From NCBI RefSeq assembly GCF_009796745.1, contig NZ_CP047024.1:3658001-3722000 (forward strand): a DNA stretch of 64,000 nt. Direction: 5' to 3'. Position numbers and translations under genes: made by a program. Under the pieces are notes generated by a model. It saw only the letters and a program-made list of their open reading frames with translations. It searched no databases and was not told where the DNA came from. Numbering within the stretch: the stretch's first letter is position 1; every line of letters begins with the position of its first letter. This document shows positions 24,019 through 36,257 of this stretch, one piece after another. Source of the stretch: Paraglaciecola sp. L1A13 (GTDB taxonomy: Bacteria > Pseudomonadota > Gammaproteobacteria > Enterobacterales > Alteromonadaceae).

Positions 24019-25107
24019 ATGAAGAAAAGTATTTATGTTCATGTTGGGCCACCAAAAACTGGTACATCTATTTTACAAAGTTGGCTAAGCCGTCACATTG
24101 ACGAATTAAATGAGTCATCTAATGTTCTGTATCCTGCCCACGGAGTTGATGAAAATCAGGTAAGCTCTGGGCATAACCAGCTATTTTTAGATAAAGAAAA
24201 AGGGAAAAAATCAACTTTTTCTCATTCAAATTTCCAAAAATTATTAGATAAATTTGACGTAGCTAGTTTTGATACTCTCCTACTCAGCTCAGAGTACTTC
24301 TTCTACCAAATACCTGAATTTATGAAATATTCGGAAAAATATGAGATAAAATTTATTGCTTACGTGCGACCCGAGTATGAGTTTATCGAATCAATATATA
24401 ATCAGTCAGTTAAAAGAAATCGACAAAATATGCCGATGGCGATGAGAAAAGAAATTAGATATACGTATTTAGATAGTTTAATTGAATACATTACAACCTA
24501 TGGGAATCAATATTTTTTATTAAGAGCCTATGGTGTTAAAAATTTCTTTGAAAAAAATATAATTTCTGATTTTTTATCCATATTCAAGCTAGACTATTTA
24601 GTCATAGAAAATGACATAATCCCTATTATAAATTCATCTTATAGTTTTGACTGTTTAGAGTTTAAGCGCTGGACAAATAATTTCTTACTAGATGGCTTAG
24701 ACAACATTCTAGATAAAAAACTGCAAGCTTATACAAAAGGCAATGAAAACTACACATTAATCCCTCACCAGACATACATTGATTATAAAGCTGGTAGCAA
24801 GAGGAAAATAACAGCGATTAATGACATGTGCCCAATCATTAATTACAACAGTTTGATTGCATATATAGATAAAACAAAAAGATCAGTTTATATGCACCAA
24901 GAACTATACGATGAACACCTAATTAAGGTGGTTAACTTTCTTACTGAAGAAGACTTTAAATTCACAAAGAAACTTTTTTTATTAATAAGCTCTCAAGATA
25001 GTTTAACAGAACAAGATAAGCATAAATTATCCATATTTAAAAAAGAATTGAGTCACGCACAGAATAGAAATCCATTTAGAAGTTTTCTGAGTAAATTATT
25101 GAGATAA
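24019..25107 (+). CDS. PAPS-dependent sulfotransferase-like protein
   Basis: A 362-residue cytoplasmic enzyme. The 5'-phosphosulfate loop is HVGPPKTGTS (residues 8-17) and the 3'-phosphate region is YVRPEYEFIESIYNQSVKR, both standard for PAPS sulfotransferases. The rest is poorly conserved. It should transfer sulfate from PAPS to the polysaccharide, so the capsule is probably sulfated. It follows the 22768 glycosyltransferase by 9 bp. Identification rests on the two nucleotide motifs. Confidence 0.72.
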   Translation: MKKSIYVHVGPPKTGTSILQSWLSRHIDELNESSNVLYPAHGVDENQVSSGHNQLFLDKEKGKKSTFSHSNFQKLLDKFDVASFDTLLLSSEYFFYQIPEFMKYSEKYEIKFIAYVRPEYEFIESIYNQSVKRNRQNMPMAMRKEIRYTYLDSLIEYITTYGNQYFLLRAYGVKNFFEKNIISDFLSIFKLDYLVIENDIIPIINSSYSFDCLEFKRWTNNFLLDGLDNILDKKLQAYTKGNENYTLIPHQTYIDYKAGSKRKITAINDMCPIINYNSLIAYIDKTKRSVYMHQELYDEHLIKVVNFLTEEDFKFTKKLFLLISSQDSLTEQDKHKLSIFKKELSHAQNRNPFRSFLSKLLR

Positions 25108-25159
25108 AACCGACTTTGCAATAAAAGATATTTTTATTCAATTAACTAGAGATGTAAAA

Positions 25160-26086
25160 ATGCACAACTTGAGTGAAGAAGAATGGTTATCACGCAAAGA
25201 CCATATAGAACCATGGTCAGCCAACACATTTGAAAATTCCGAACAGACAAAAGTTCAGCGTGTTATAGCAAAAATGGCAAATGCAAAAATAGGCAAGAAC
25301 TGCTACATAGCACCTGATTGCAATTTTTTTACAGACAAAGCGTTATTAGGTAACTCAGTTAAAATCGCATCTCTAGCTACTCTCAGGGGAAATATTACCT
25401 TAGGAAACGACGTATCAGTAAACCCACTAACAAATATAATTGGAACAGTCACTATCGGTAATGCTGTTCGTATAGCAAGTTCAGTACAGATATTCGGTTT
25501 CAATCATGGTTTTTCAAGAATTGATAAATACATTAAAGACCAGCCAATAACCTCAGAGGGTATCAATATTGGCAATGGAACATGGATAGGTGCCGGCGCT
25601 ACGATATTAGATGGTGTAAGTATCGGTACAAATTGCATCGTGGCGGCCGGGGCTGTAGTAACGAAATCTTTTGACGATTTCAGTATAATCGGTGGTAATC
25701 CGGCTAGGCTATTAAAAACACGTCTAACCTCTAGTGCAAAAAAAGTGTCGTTGACCTATTCAGTTACCCCGAATGAGAAGCTAGATTTCTGTGTTGACCT
25801 ACCTATCACAGGGTACTTAGATGACTCTCAAGCATCTCTCAATGGATGGTTTGCAACATCTAATTCGTTTGAAGGTTTATTCCTTATTACCGAAGGCAAT
25901 AGAGAACCTATTGAATTAAATCAGAAGCGCGAAGACGTTAGGCTACATCTAGAGAAATTCAGACCTTCGCTTTCGGTAAATGGGAATATTTGTGGCTTCT
26001 CAACACCCAAACTGACTAGGAGTCATAAAATAGCGTTACAGAGCGGACGGAAGCTTGTTGAAATATGCTCTATTAACTTGCTGTAG
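25160..26086 (+). CDS. Hexapeptide acyltransferase with C-terminal GW accessory domain
   Basis: A 308-residue protein. Residues 40-195 are left-handed β-helix repeats of the xenobiotic/sugar acetyltransferase type (IGKNCYIAPD, LGNDVSVNPL, IGNAVRIASS, INIGNGTWIGAGATIL, IGTNCIVAAGAVVTK, IIGGNPARLLKTRL) with the catalytic-like His in FGFNHGFS. It probably O-acetylates a sugar residue. Residues 210-300 (ITGYLDDSQASLNGWFATS, KREDVRLHL, NICGFSTP) match the GW accessory domain also seen in the 22768 and 30327 products. GAGATG lies before the ATG. Confidence 0.75.
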   Translation: MHNLSEEEWLSRKDHIEPWSANTFENSEQTKVQRVIAKMANAKIGKNCYIAPDCNFFTDKALLGNSVKIASLATLRGNITLGNDVSVNPLTNIIGTVTIGNAVRIASSVQIFGFNHGFSRIDKYIKDQPITSEGINIGNGTWIGAGATILDGVSIGTNCIVAAGAVVTKSFDDFSIIGGNPARLLKTRLTSSAKKVSLTYSVTPNEKLDFCVDLPITGYLDDSQASLNGWFATSNSFEGLFLITEGNREPIELNQKREDVRLHLEKFRPSLSVNGNICGFSTPKLTRSHKIALQSGRKLVEICSINLL

Positions 26087-26238
26087 CTAATAGAGCGAAA
26101 GTGCTTTCACCTAATATTGCGTTAACGTAAATACCGAACGCTATTTTGAACTGACGTGATAATAGCAATACAATTCGTATAATTATTCAAATATATAGTT
26201 GCTTAACTATCGAAATACTAACCACATTTCGGTAAAAA

Positions 26239-28161
26239 TCACTCACCAAAGAACGGGTAGCGACCACAGTTCGATATCAATGATCCCCATTTCAAAATCT
26301 GGCTTTCATCTAACGGGTTAGTCAATACAACAGGGTAACCCGCCGCTTGCCACTTATCTTTTGGATGAAGAATATGCATATTAGATAAACCAAAATCTCC
26401 GCATATTTGCGCATCGGAGCGTACGCTATCACCAACATGTATATGTGATTTCCCCAACACATCGATAGCATCTTTAACATATCGCCACATTGTACCGGCG
26501 TCTTTGCGCATTCCCAGATCACTCGAAACTAATAGCTTAAAGGGGATGTTAATACCTATTTTTCGCAGCATACGCTCTACCTGCTCATGCGTATAATATA
26601 TATCAGTTATAAACCATACATCACGTCCAGCGTCACTCAAACGATTCACAATATTAACCATCTCATCTTTAGGCTTGATCATCTCTAAATCTAACTCAAA
26701 TTCTAGCTCTAGATACATGCATTTGTCAGTTGCAGTCCAATTTAACTCGTTTGCTAACGCGTCATAGACTTCGGTAATACTGACATCGCCTTTAAAAGAC
26801 TTTAACTTTCTTAACGATAGTTCTGCGTCATTGCGAGCCGCTAAAAATGTTTCAGGGCTTTCAAAAACACCTTTTTCAGTCAACAACTTCCCTAACTTTA
26901 ATTTGGCATAATCAGGTTCAGTAAAAGCCCTCCGTAGCACTGTGTCGAAAATATCAAATGATACAATTTCCACAGTATTTAACTCATTAAAAAGCGCTTC
27001 TGGATGCTTGTGGTATTGTGCAAATATTTGAGATTTATCTGACGTAAAACGCCCTGCCGGAGGATAATAAAAAAACTGCTTGTAGCCCTGCTTTTCACTT
27101 AACAGACCAACCGAACGTTCTAAAGCATGTAACCAAGAACCATCGTTAGGCAATGGTTCTTCAGGGAAATCTTCATATGTGAACGATTGAGATAAAAGAG
27201 GCAATAGTGCATCTGGTCGAGCCCAAAACATTCCACCTACAGGATAATTAACAAAGTCTTGTGAGATATCGATACCCCAACCTTCTACAAAATCATTCGC
27301 AAAAGCTTTGTTACATGTCCAGTGATTTACCCAGGATGGCATCATCCAAAACGAAGTAGGGTAATACATACCGAAATCTGGATTTTTAGCAAATAATCGT
27401 AATATCGACTTAACTGTGTGCTTGTCTTTTAGTAGATATTGATTTAAATAATCAAACCATTGTGTCTGCTCTCTACCAGAGTAAAGCGACTTTTTAGAAT
27501 GCAAATGACACATCAAATCATACTCAAGTAACTCTTTGCCAAACTCCACAAGCATAGGCCCAAAATTTCTGCCTCTATTTGGGGTTACGACAACTTTCAA
27601 TTTATTCACTGTACCCAATTGAGAAAATTGTCTATTCGCCTTATCAGCAATCTCGGCTGTTGATACGGCTACAAAAACATCAATGTTGATTGGGAATTTT
27701 TTTAAACATTCAGCGAATTTATCAACAAAGTCTGAGTAGAATATATGTAGGCATATCGCCACTTTTTGCTGGCGCCAACTCAACGATTCTTCTGGTACTA
27801 GCTCATCGACTGGGTTCCAACGTGATACCGCTGCAGACGACATTCGCCCTTCATAGCGACCGTGATTCATAAAATGAATCAAAGGACTTATTCCGGCATG
27901 ATATATATCGGTATTAGCTCTGAGATAAGTTTCAGTATCAAATAAAGCCGAAGGATTCACATTAGCAAATTTAGACTTGTGCAGATAATCTTCAAAAGCC
28001 CTTAAAGGGTGAGAGAAATTACCATAATGCGCCTCATACCATTCAAGATTAAATAGACCTTCTCGGGTCGCCTGTTTAAACGCTTTACTCGTGCGGCGTT
28101 TCGTTTGGAGTTCGAATCTGTATTGTGCCATTCTTATTTTATGTTTTATCTTGTTTAGCAT
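26239..28161 (-). CDS. RgpF-type rhamnan synthesis protein fused to a HAD-like domain
   Basis: A 640-residue protein in three parts. Residues 30-110 hold two 'W/F-Y ... NP ... L-HF...HG..EGR' repeats (FNLEWYEAHYG, LFDTETYLRANTDIYHAG, FMNHGRYEGRMSS), common at the front of polysaccharide enzymes. Residues about 125-385 are RgpF-like (ICLHIFYSDFVDKFAECLKKFP, NRGRNFGPMLVEF, CHLHSKKS, VGGMFWARPDAL). From about 395, IVSFDIFDTVLRR begins a HAD-like domain ending IHVGDSVRSDAQ. RgpF proteins add rhamnose; the HAD part is like those of COG5610 glycan proteins. It is 6 bp upstream of the 28168 gene on the map and transcribed after it. Confidence 0.75.
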   Translation of the reverse strand: MLNKIKHKIRMAQYRFELQTKRRTSKAFKQATREGLFNLEWYEAHYGNFSHPLRAFEDYLHKSKFANVNPSALFDTETYLRANTDIYHAGISPLIHFMNHGRYEGRMSSAAVSRWNPVDELVPEESLSWRQQKVAICLHIFYSDFVDKFAECLKKFPINIDVFVAVSTAEIADKANRQFSQLGTVNKLKVVVTPNRGRNFGPMLVEFGKELLEYDLMCHLHSKKSLYSGREQTQWFDYLNQYLLKDKHTVKSILRLFAKNPDFGMYYPTSFWMMPSWVNHWTCNKAFANDFVEGWGIDISQDFVNYPVGGMFWARPDALLPLLSQSFTYEDFPEEPLPNDGSWLHALERSVGLLSEKQGYKQFFYYPPAGRFTSDKSQIFAQYHKHPEALFNELNTVEIVSFDIFDTVLRRAFTEPDYAKLKLGKLLTEKGVFESPETFLAARNDAELSLRKLKSFKGDVSITEVYDALANELNWTATDKCMYLELEFELDLEMIKPKDEMVNIVNRLSDAGRDVWFITDIYYTHEQVERMLRKIGINIPFKLLVSSDLGMRKDAGTMWRYVKDAIDVLGKSHIHVGDSVRSDAQICGDFGLSNMHILHPKDKWQAAGYPVVLTNPLDESQILKWGSLISNCGRYPFFGE

Positions 28162-28167
28162 TATTAA

Positions 28168-29217
28168 CTACAGTCCGAAAAAAGTTACTGGATTAACGTT
28201 AGGATTACCTGAAATAGCATCATCAACATCAAACATCGCCCAAGTCGCACTGGGCAACATATTACGTTTAGTCGCGTATTGCGCAAATAGCATTTCTGTT
28301 TCGCTAGTCGAATACCGGATATTATTTTTAAAAGCAAACTCAACAAAATCTATTGCGCCATCAAAGATAGCATTCAGATCTTGAAAGTTATTTTGGGCAT
28401 AAGCTTTTCTCGCGAAGGTAAACTTGAACGAGCCATCCGTCTTGCTTTTGTGTATATCGATAAACTGGCCCTGGGGAGCAGTCAATAATCCTTCGAGAAA
28501 TAAAGATCTGTCCAACATAAGATAACCCTCACCCATTTTCACCCCAGATTTGAACACCCCATTCATAGTCACCGTATTGCTTTGTATTATTTGCTCGCCG
28601 GATTTGGTCGCGATGAAATACATTCCGTGCGTATCAATCTCCATCATGCTAGTCAGTAATTTTTGAATCGTTCCGGAATACCCCACATCCAAAAGAAGCG
28701 GCTTTTTAGCATCAGTTAGACCAGTGCTCTGCAAGTACTCTTTGTAAAGCTGAAGAGGCTCGTGCGTCTTTTTAGTCAATGCGTCAGATGCATCAAGTAA
28801 AAAAGATTTTACCCTTTCCTTCTGGTCAGGTAACTCCCATTCGCGCTTTAACGCTTCATCATTGAAAAGCCCTTCAACTTCTCTTTCGGTTAATCCGAAA
28901 CGCCTTATTAATAAACTTTTAAGCGAACCAGAAAAACTATGAGACAACGAATACTCTAATGAAAAATCATTAGCCATCCCTAAACGAAACAAAAAAGAGC
29001 GAGACGCATAGATATAATTTGAATCTAATCTTTCCATCAAAGACTTAGCAACAAGTCTCTTGTAGATACGCTGAAATAAGTATCCTTCACGGGCCAAAAA
29101 GCCTAAATAATCTATGTTGTTCTGTGAACAATAAGTACGAATGTTGAAAAAATATTCACTGCAAATTGGACCAAGAAAATTTTGTCCAAATTCGTAAAAA
29201 GAATTTTGTTTGTTCAT
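28168..29217 (-). CDS. Stand-alone C-terminal domain of COG5610-type glycan proteins
   Basis: A 349-residue protein that matches the region normally found after a HAD domain in COG5610 proteins: DYLGFLAREGYLFQRIYKRL and YIYASRSFLFR near the start, then a conserved KKPLLLDVGYSGTIQKLLTSMM near residue 170, and a C-terminal region ending AMFDVDDAISGNP. No HAD motif is present here, but the adjacent downstream gene (26239) carries one fused to RgpF. The pair probably acts as a complex on a polysaccharide. The biochemical role is not known. Confidence 0.65.
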   Translation of the reverse strand: MNKQNSFYEFGQNFLGPICSEYFFNIRTYCSQNNIDYLGFLAREGYLFQRIYKRLVAKSLMERLDSNYIYASRSFLFRLGMANDFSLEYSLSHSFSGSLKSLLIRRFGLTEREVEGLFNDEALKREWELPDQKERVKSFLLDASDALTKKTHEPLQLYKEYLQSTGLTDAKKPLLLDVGYSGTIQKLLTSMMEIDTHGMYFIATKSGEQIIQSNTVTMNGVFKSGVKMGEGYLMLDRSLFLEGLLTAPQGQFIDIHKSKTDGSFKFTFARKAYAQNNFQDLNAIFDGAIDFVEFAFKNNIRYSTSETEMLFAQYATKRNMLPSATWAMFDVDDAISGNPNVNPVTFFGL

Positions 29218-29370
29218 TTGATGAATAATTTCCTTTCACTGAGTAAGATAACAGCATTACACTGATTTTATTTAGAACCGTGATAATTAGACATAATAGG
29301 CGGCAGTATAAACTCAATCTTAGTTCGAGCTGAATCACGCCTAGCAAGTAAATTTAAAGAAAGTCAACAT

Positions 29371-30282
29371 TTAGTGTGACCATAGAAATTTATAATTGTT
29401 GCGAACCTCTGTATACTCATTTAAGTTCATAACTTTTAAACTATCAAAGCTATCAAAAAATTCTTGTTCATGCTTTAACATATTACCCAACATTTCTATT
29501 GCATAATCTGCGTTAGCCTCTTCCATTAAAAGAGTCTTATAGTCACTTTCAGCTGCGTTTCGATCGCCGCCTAAAATAGCTTTATTTGTGAATCCAAATA
29601 CGTCATCAACTTTTCTGATAAAATCGTCAATACTTTCTTGCTTACCGATAATAATAGAATCTCTATTAGTTAAACGGTCTAAGTCAATGTCATCGCATTT
29701 AAATAAATATGCTAACTGTTCATTCTTTATAGATTTCGAAAACAAATTTTCATACTTCAACACGTCATATAGTGTTTTATTCTGAAGGAACTCATTCATC
29801 GGATGTTTTTGATCTCTATATTTCACGTGATTATAAAATGAAATCACTCTGTCAATAGGTCGCCTAATTACACTAACAAAAACTCTTGGTTGATTAGTAG
29901 GAAATTTCAAGAATTGACTAAGGTGTAAATGGCCTCCTAGCATTTCATAACTAGAAGACACAAAACTAGAAGTTACAAAATTAGAGATCGTGGGAAATGC
30001 TCGCATCTCGTCAGACCAAAAGTATGTACGTATGTTATTAAACAACCAACCCGTTCTTAAAAATGTACCTGCCGTTTTTGGAATATGGACAAAAACAAGA
30101 ACCTTAGATGGAATTAAACTATTGTAAAATTTATTCTTAAACTCTAAAGAATTAGAAATTTTTATTAACAGTTCAGACAAATCATTGCAACTATCTACAT
30201 ACTGTTTAATGATCCTATGATTTTCGGGCTGCCTATTAAGCAGCCCTTTATAAACCTGTATAACTTCATTTTCTGAGATCAT
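29371..30282 (-). CDS. Sulfotransferase (Sulfotransfer_2 type) with N-terminal DUF4214-like segment
   Basis: A 303-residue protein. The PAPS loop is VFVHIPKTAGTFLR (HIPKTAGT at residues 66-73) and the 3'-phosphate site is VFVSVIRRPIDRVISFYNHVKY, as in heparan/chondroitin-type 2-O-sulfotransferases. Residues 1-50 (EVIQVYKGLLNRQPENHRII, ISNSLEFKNKF) look like a DUF4214-type module ('YrgLLgRxPd...S.EF'), which is often linked to surface glycan enzymes. It is the second sulfotransferase in the locus, with a different sub-family from the 24019 product. Confidence 0.8.
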   Translation of the reverse strand: MISENEVIQVYKGLLNRQPENHRIIKQYVDSCNDLSELLIKISNSLEFKNKFYNSLIPSKVLVFVHIPKTAGTFLRTGWLFNNIRTYFWSDEMRAFPTISNFVTSSFVSSSYEMLGGHLHLSQFLKFPTNQPRVFVSVIRRPIDRVISFYNHVKYRDQKHPMNEFLQNKTLYDVLKYENLFSKSIKNEQLAYLFKCDDIDLDRLTNRDSIIIGKQESIDDFIRKVDDVFGFTNKAILGGDRNAAESDYKTLLMEEANADYAIEMLGNMLKHEQEFFDSFDSLKVMNLNEYTEVRNNYKFLWSH

Positions 30283-30326
30283 ATAATTTTACCTACTTTT
30301 TTAGAATTAATACCTAGTAATTAAAA

Positions 30327-32817
30327 CTATTTGTTTAAAATTGAACTCAATCTTTTAGAATATCTTTTTGAAATCGTTGTAAGGCTAAAATCACTAGTCG
30401 CAGTTTTTTTACCAGCATCAGCTTTCTTTGCCCGAAGTTTAGGATTTTCATAAGCCTCTCGAATTGCCTTAGAAGCACTTTCAATAGATGGTTCGGCCCA
30501 CCGTTGTCCAGCTTTTACATATACATAATCATCGGTGTCAGCAAATTTAAGTTCATAATCGATCAACCATGAATTTTCTTGATTACAAAATTCTAAATTT
30601 CCGGAATAGTTAGTGGCGATAACTGCGACACCTAATCCCATTGCTTCAATCATACCAAAACCCCACCCCTCAGAACGATGGAGTGATACATAACAATCAC
30701 AACCAGCTTTAAGCTTGAGTAGCTCTGGATAACTAAGTGTTTCATTAATAATGATGATTCTTGAATCGATTGACGTTAAGTGGTTAATTTGATCCCATAT
30801 ACCGATCTGCTTTTTATCCACAATAAAATCACGATTCTGCGTTTTTAAAATCATTCTAACATTCTCGTTCGATTGAAATGCTCGCTGAAATGCCTTTATA
30901 GTGGCAATAGGATTTTTACGTTCGGGAAATGAAAACGAATCGAAGGTGACTAAGAAAACGGTGCTACTTGATTCAATTGAATATCTTTCAGACAGGAAAC
31001 TCTTAGCACTCTGCTTATTAATCGGCTCACTTGGTTCATAAGCCATTCCAACGTTGGTAACTGGCTTATCAGAAAATGGTTGGTATTGCTTGACGCCGTA
31101 GTCAGTAGAAACCCATATTTCATCTACTAACTGCATCGCTAAGCGATGGCAGGCAGCTGGTGAATCTAGCTCCCAATAAAAGTATCCAATGTTATAACTA
31201 TCAGAGAATACATCGGGATAAAATGCTAATAAAGTAGGTAGTGACTCTGCATTCAAATGGATTAAATTCACCTTTGATTTAGCTAAAGTACCTAGCAACC
31301 TAGTTGAATTAAACCCCTCTTTTGCGGGATTATCTAATCCAAAATCAACTAAATTCACTTTTAAATTGGTTTTTGCAAGAATATCGGCGCTGAGCCTAGT
31401 GGCCTGACCTAGTCCAGACGCTTTATTGATAGGTCCAATAAGCTGCACATCAAACAACTCACTCTGCTCTGATGAATCCACAATATATTTGTTTGATTCT
31501 ATTCGGTTCCCAACAGAGTCTATCGACGAATAGGAGGAATTATCTAAATTAAATCCTTTTGACAAAAGGATTTTAGAATAATTTGCTTTAGAAAAATTAT
31601 CTAGCGGCAATGAATCAATCTTATTGAGTCCCCCGCAGTTTTCTAATATTAGCTTTTGAAGTAGATTGAGTTCACCGTCTACGCTACTAAAATAACTAAT
31701 TATTATTTTTTGTGGTACAGCACAAAGTAAAATAGGTTCCTCAATCGCCTTCATTAGCAACACGCCATAATATACTTTCCGATCGAATTCATTATCTAAG
31801 TGTAGAAAATGGAGCGAAACATCTCTATTAAAGTAATGCTCAGACATCAATGTCAACGGTGTAGGCTTCGTCATCCATTCTGTATTCATAGAAGACATTA
31901 AAGCTTTATAGCTTTTCGGTATAAGGCAATCGTCTACATTTAGCTGAACCGATACTTTGCAGGTCCAATCAAAAACCTGAGCAGTATACTGCGCAACATC
32001 ATTTAAAACGGAACTAAAATTAATATTTGGATTGTGCTTTAAAATATAGTAAAAATGAACTCTAGATAATTGAAATGTACAACCAGGTAATATTATTAGT
32101 TCATTTAAATACTCTAAATCGATTCGACTAAATGGTGGCTTTAGAAACTTACGTTGAGTGCCATTATAAAATTCAACATACCACATATAAAAATTATCGA
32201 TATCAACAGTATTAGTATTAACATCAAACATTTTTTCAGCTCTAAATCTATGCCGACAAAATTCAAGGTAGGGGCTTAAAGATGGTTTTCTTTGAAAAGT
32301 ATAATATTCCGAAGCATCAGATTTATTAGCTGAATTTACGAACATTTTTTCTAATAGTGGCGTAGTAACTTTTGGAGTCAGACTTCTTTGAAATGAGCTT
32401 TTAGGGATATCAAGCAATTTATCAAACTCTATGTTAGCTTCCTGAGTAGCACAAATATACTCTTCAGCAATAGCCCCAAAAAGTTGTTGCGCTTCTTTAT
32501 TTAAAATACCATTACTCAAATTTACTTCAGCAATCAAAAAGCCATTTATATTTTCAATGAATAGAGAAACTCCCTTTTTAGATTCCTTTGCGAGATTTAA
32601 ACTAGCGTTACTGATAGAGAAATCAAAACCAAATTTCCCATCGGCAATTCCACTATCTTTAAGGTCTGATCTAAAATTATCCGCTACCACCTGTTTAATG
32701 ATCAAATCACCGATAGCAACAACTATATTGACGACTGAATTCGATGTAACTTCACGAGCCCAACCGATAAACCTATTTTTTTCGACTGCGTCCAAAAAGC
32801 CTTGATATTCTTTATTT

Positions 32818-32825
<8 letters not shown>
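30327..32825 (-). CDS. Large GT4-type glycosyltransferase with N-terminal GW accessory domain
   Basis: An 832-residue protein. Residues 5-85 hold the GW accessory domain (GFLDAVEKNRFIGWAREV, NFRSDLKD, GKFGFDFSIS). A middle segment of about 350 residues is unrecognised. From about residue 460 a GT-B fold follows: QLIGPINKASGLGQATRLSAD (acceptor-side Gly-rich loop), VFLVTFDSFSFPERKNP, and the donor-binding CDCYVSLHRSEGWGFGMIEAMGLGVAVIATNYSGN with the E-x7-E motif of GT4 enzymes. It overlaps the end of rmd by 8 bp, so it is coupled to GDP-rhamnose synthesis and may use that donor. Confidence 0.8.
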
Positions 32826-34774
<1,949 letters not shown>

Positions 34775-34803
34775 TTAGTGATGTGTTTAATTCTATCTTA
34801 GGC

Positions 34804-36255
34804 TCATCGCAATTCAGCAACTGTTGCCACCAATATACGGCCAATACCAAAAATCATAATAATCACAGCTAGAAACAAACTGATGTTGTAAAACACTGTA
34901 GGATATTTAGCTTCTTCTGGTTTCGTCGGCGACTCAACAACAACCAGATATTTTAACTGACGGTATGCCTCTATTCTAGACTTCTCTAAAGAAATTTGTG
35001 AGGATGTATAAGCCTGCAGTGCCAGCTCCATGTTGATCTTGTAGTCACTAAATTTAGCTACAATTTGACTAACACTTAGATCTTTTTCATCATCAGGTAA
35101 AATATCATCGTCTTTTGGCCGGTGTGTGAGTCGAGCTCTTTCATTTTCAAGTTGCAATTGCATGCTTTCCAGTTGAGAGATAGCCTGAATAACTTGTGAC
35201 GCATTATCACTCATGCTGCTCCGTAATGACCTAAGTTCGGTACGTTTTGCTGCAACTTCACTTTCAAGTTGATAGGTTATCTTTTGTAAAGCGATCCCCT
35301 CGGCTTCTGGATCAAGTAAATCATGTCGATGTTGGAAGGCCAACAATGCGGTCTTCGCCTCTTGCAATCGCTGTTCGACCTTGAGATGCTCTAACTTAAC
35401 GAATTCAAGTTGTTTTTTAGCAAGATTGTGTCCAATTTCGTTTATATACCATTCGGCGTGTTCGACAATATTTGAACTCATTAACTTAGCGAAATCAGGT
35501 TCAAAAGCTTGCACAAAAATGCTAAGGACTTGTGATTCATCGTCTATCTCAACTGTTACCTTATCTGAGTAATAACTAAAAAGACTTTCTCTGCTTGAAT
35601 CATCAGCAACTCGGCTAAAAACATCATATTTGTTATCGCTATAATGTTTTTTTACACTTAACTTATTCTCTAGGTAGTCCAACATGTCGTTAGAATAAAT
35701 AAAAGCTTTCACTAATTCAGTATCTAAACTACCACTACCAACACCAATCCCTGACATCAGTGCCATTGTAGGGTCTAGCGTTGCCATGCTGTCGGGTTCT
35801 CTAACTATTAACCTTGATTGACTCTCGTATCTTGGACTTGCAAGTAGAATTTGATAGAAAGAAAATATAAGAAAAGGTAAGACCACAAATACGGTGAAAG
35901 GCCGCTTAAACTTTGCAAATTGGGGGTGTGAAAACACTCCTGATATCTGTTCCTTAAGGGTCTGAGCATTATTTAACAATCGTGCACCTTTAGATTCTCG
36001 TGAAGATGTTACCGCTAATGCGGGTATCTCTTCTAATGCTTGTTTTTGCAATTCAGTTAGTCGATGTATATTTTGTTCTGTAGGATTAAGATTCTTCACT
36101 CGTTGCATAAGCCTGAACGCTAGTGCGATATCAACCGGAGCAAGCTCGTCTACTCGTGCATTTAAGTCATGCCAATCCGACCACTGCTCTGCCGTCAGTG
36201 CTGCACGTAATACTCGAAACCTCTCTTCTAACTCTAATTGAGCCTGTTGGGTCAT
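34804..36255 (-). CDS. kpsE: KpsE-type polysaccharide co-polymerase/export protein
   Basis: A 483-residue inner-membrane protein with two membrane segments (about 118-138 and 455-477) that enclose a large periplasmic part with long coiled-coil segments (about 275-350). The order fits KpsE/CtrB/BexC (PCP-3): SRLIVREPDSMATLDP after the first helix, LDTELVKAFIYSNDML, FVQAFEPDFA, and a Pro-rich VVVESPTKPEEAKYPTVFY before the last helix. It bridges the inner-membrane ABC transporter and the KpsD channel. The first ~100 residues are an extra, helical cytoplasmic extension not typical of E. coli KpsE. Confidence 0.88.
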   Translation of the reverse strand: MTQQAQLELEERFRVLRAALTAEQWSDWHDLNARVDELAPVDIALAFRLMQRVKNLNPTEQNIHRLTELQKQALEEIPALAVTSSRESKGARLLNNAQTLKEQISGVFSHPQFAKFKRPFTVFVVLPFLIFSFYQILLASPRYESQSRLIVREPDSMATLDPTMALMSGIGVGSGSLDTELVKAFIYSNDMLDYLENKLSVKKHYSDNKYDVFSRVADDSSRESLFSYYSDKVTVEIDDESQVLSIFVQAFEPDFAKLMSSNIVEHAEWYINEIGHNLAKKQLEFVKLEHLKVEQRLQEAKTALLAFQHRHDLLDPEAEGIALQKITYQLESEVAAKRTELRSLRSSMSDNASQVIQAISQLESMQLQLENERARLTHRPKDDDILPDDEKDLSVSQIVAKFSDYKINMELALQAYTSSQISLEKSRIEAYRQLKYLVVVESPTKPEEAKYPTVFYNISLFLAVIIMIFGIGRILVATVAELR

Positions 36256-36257
36256 AT

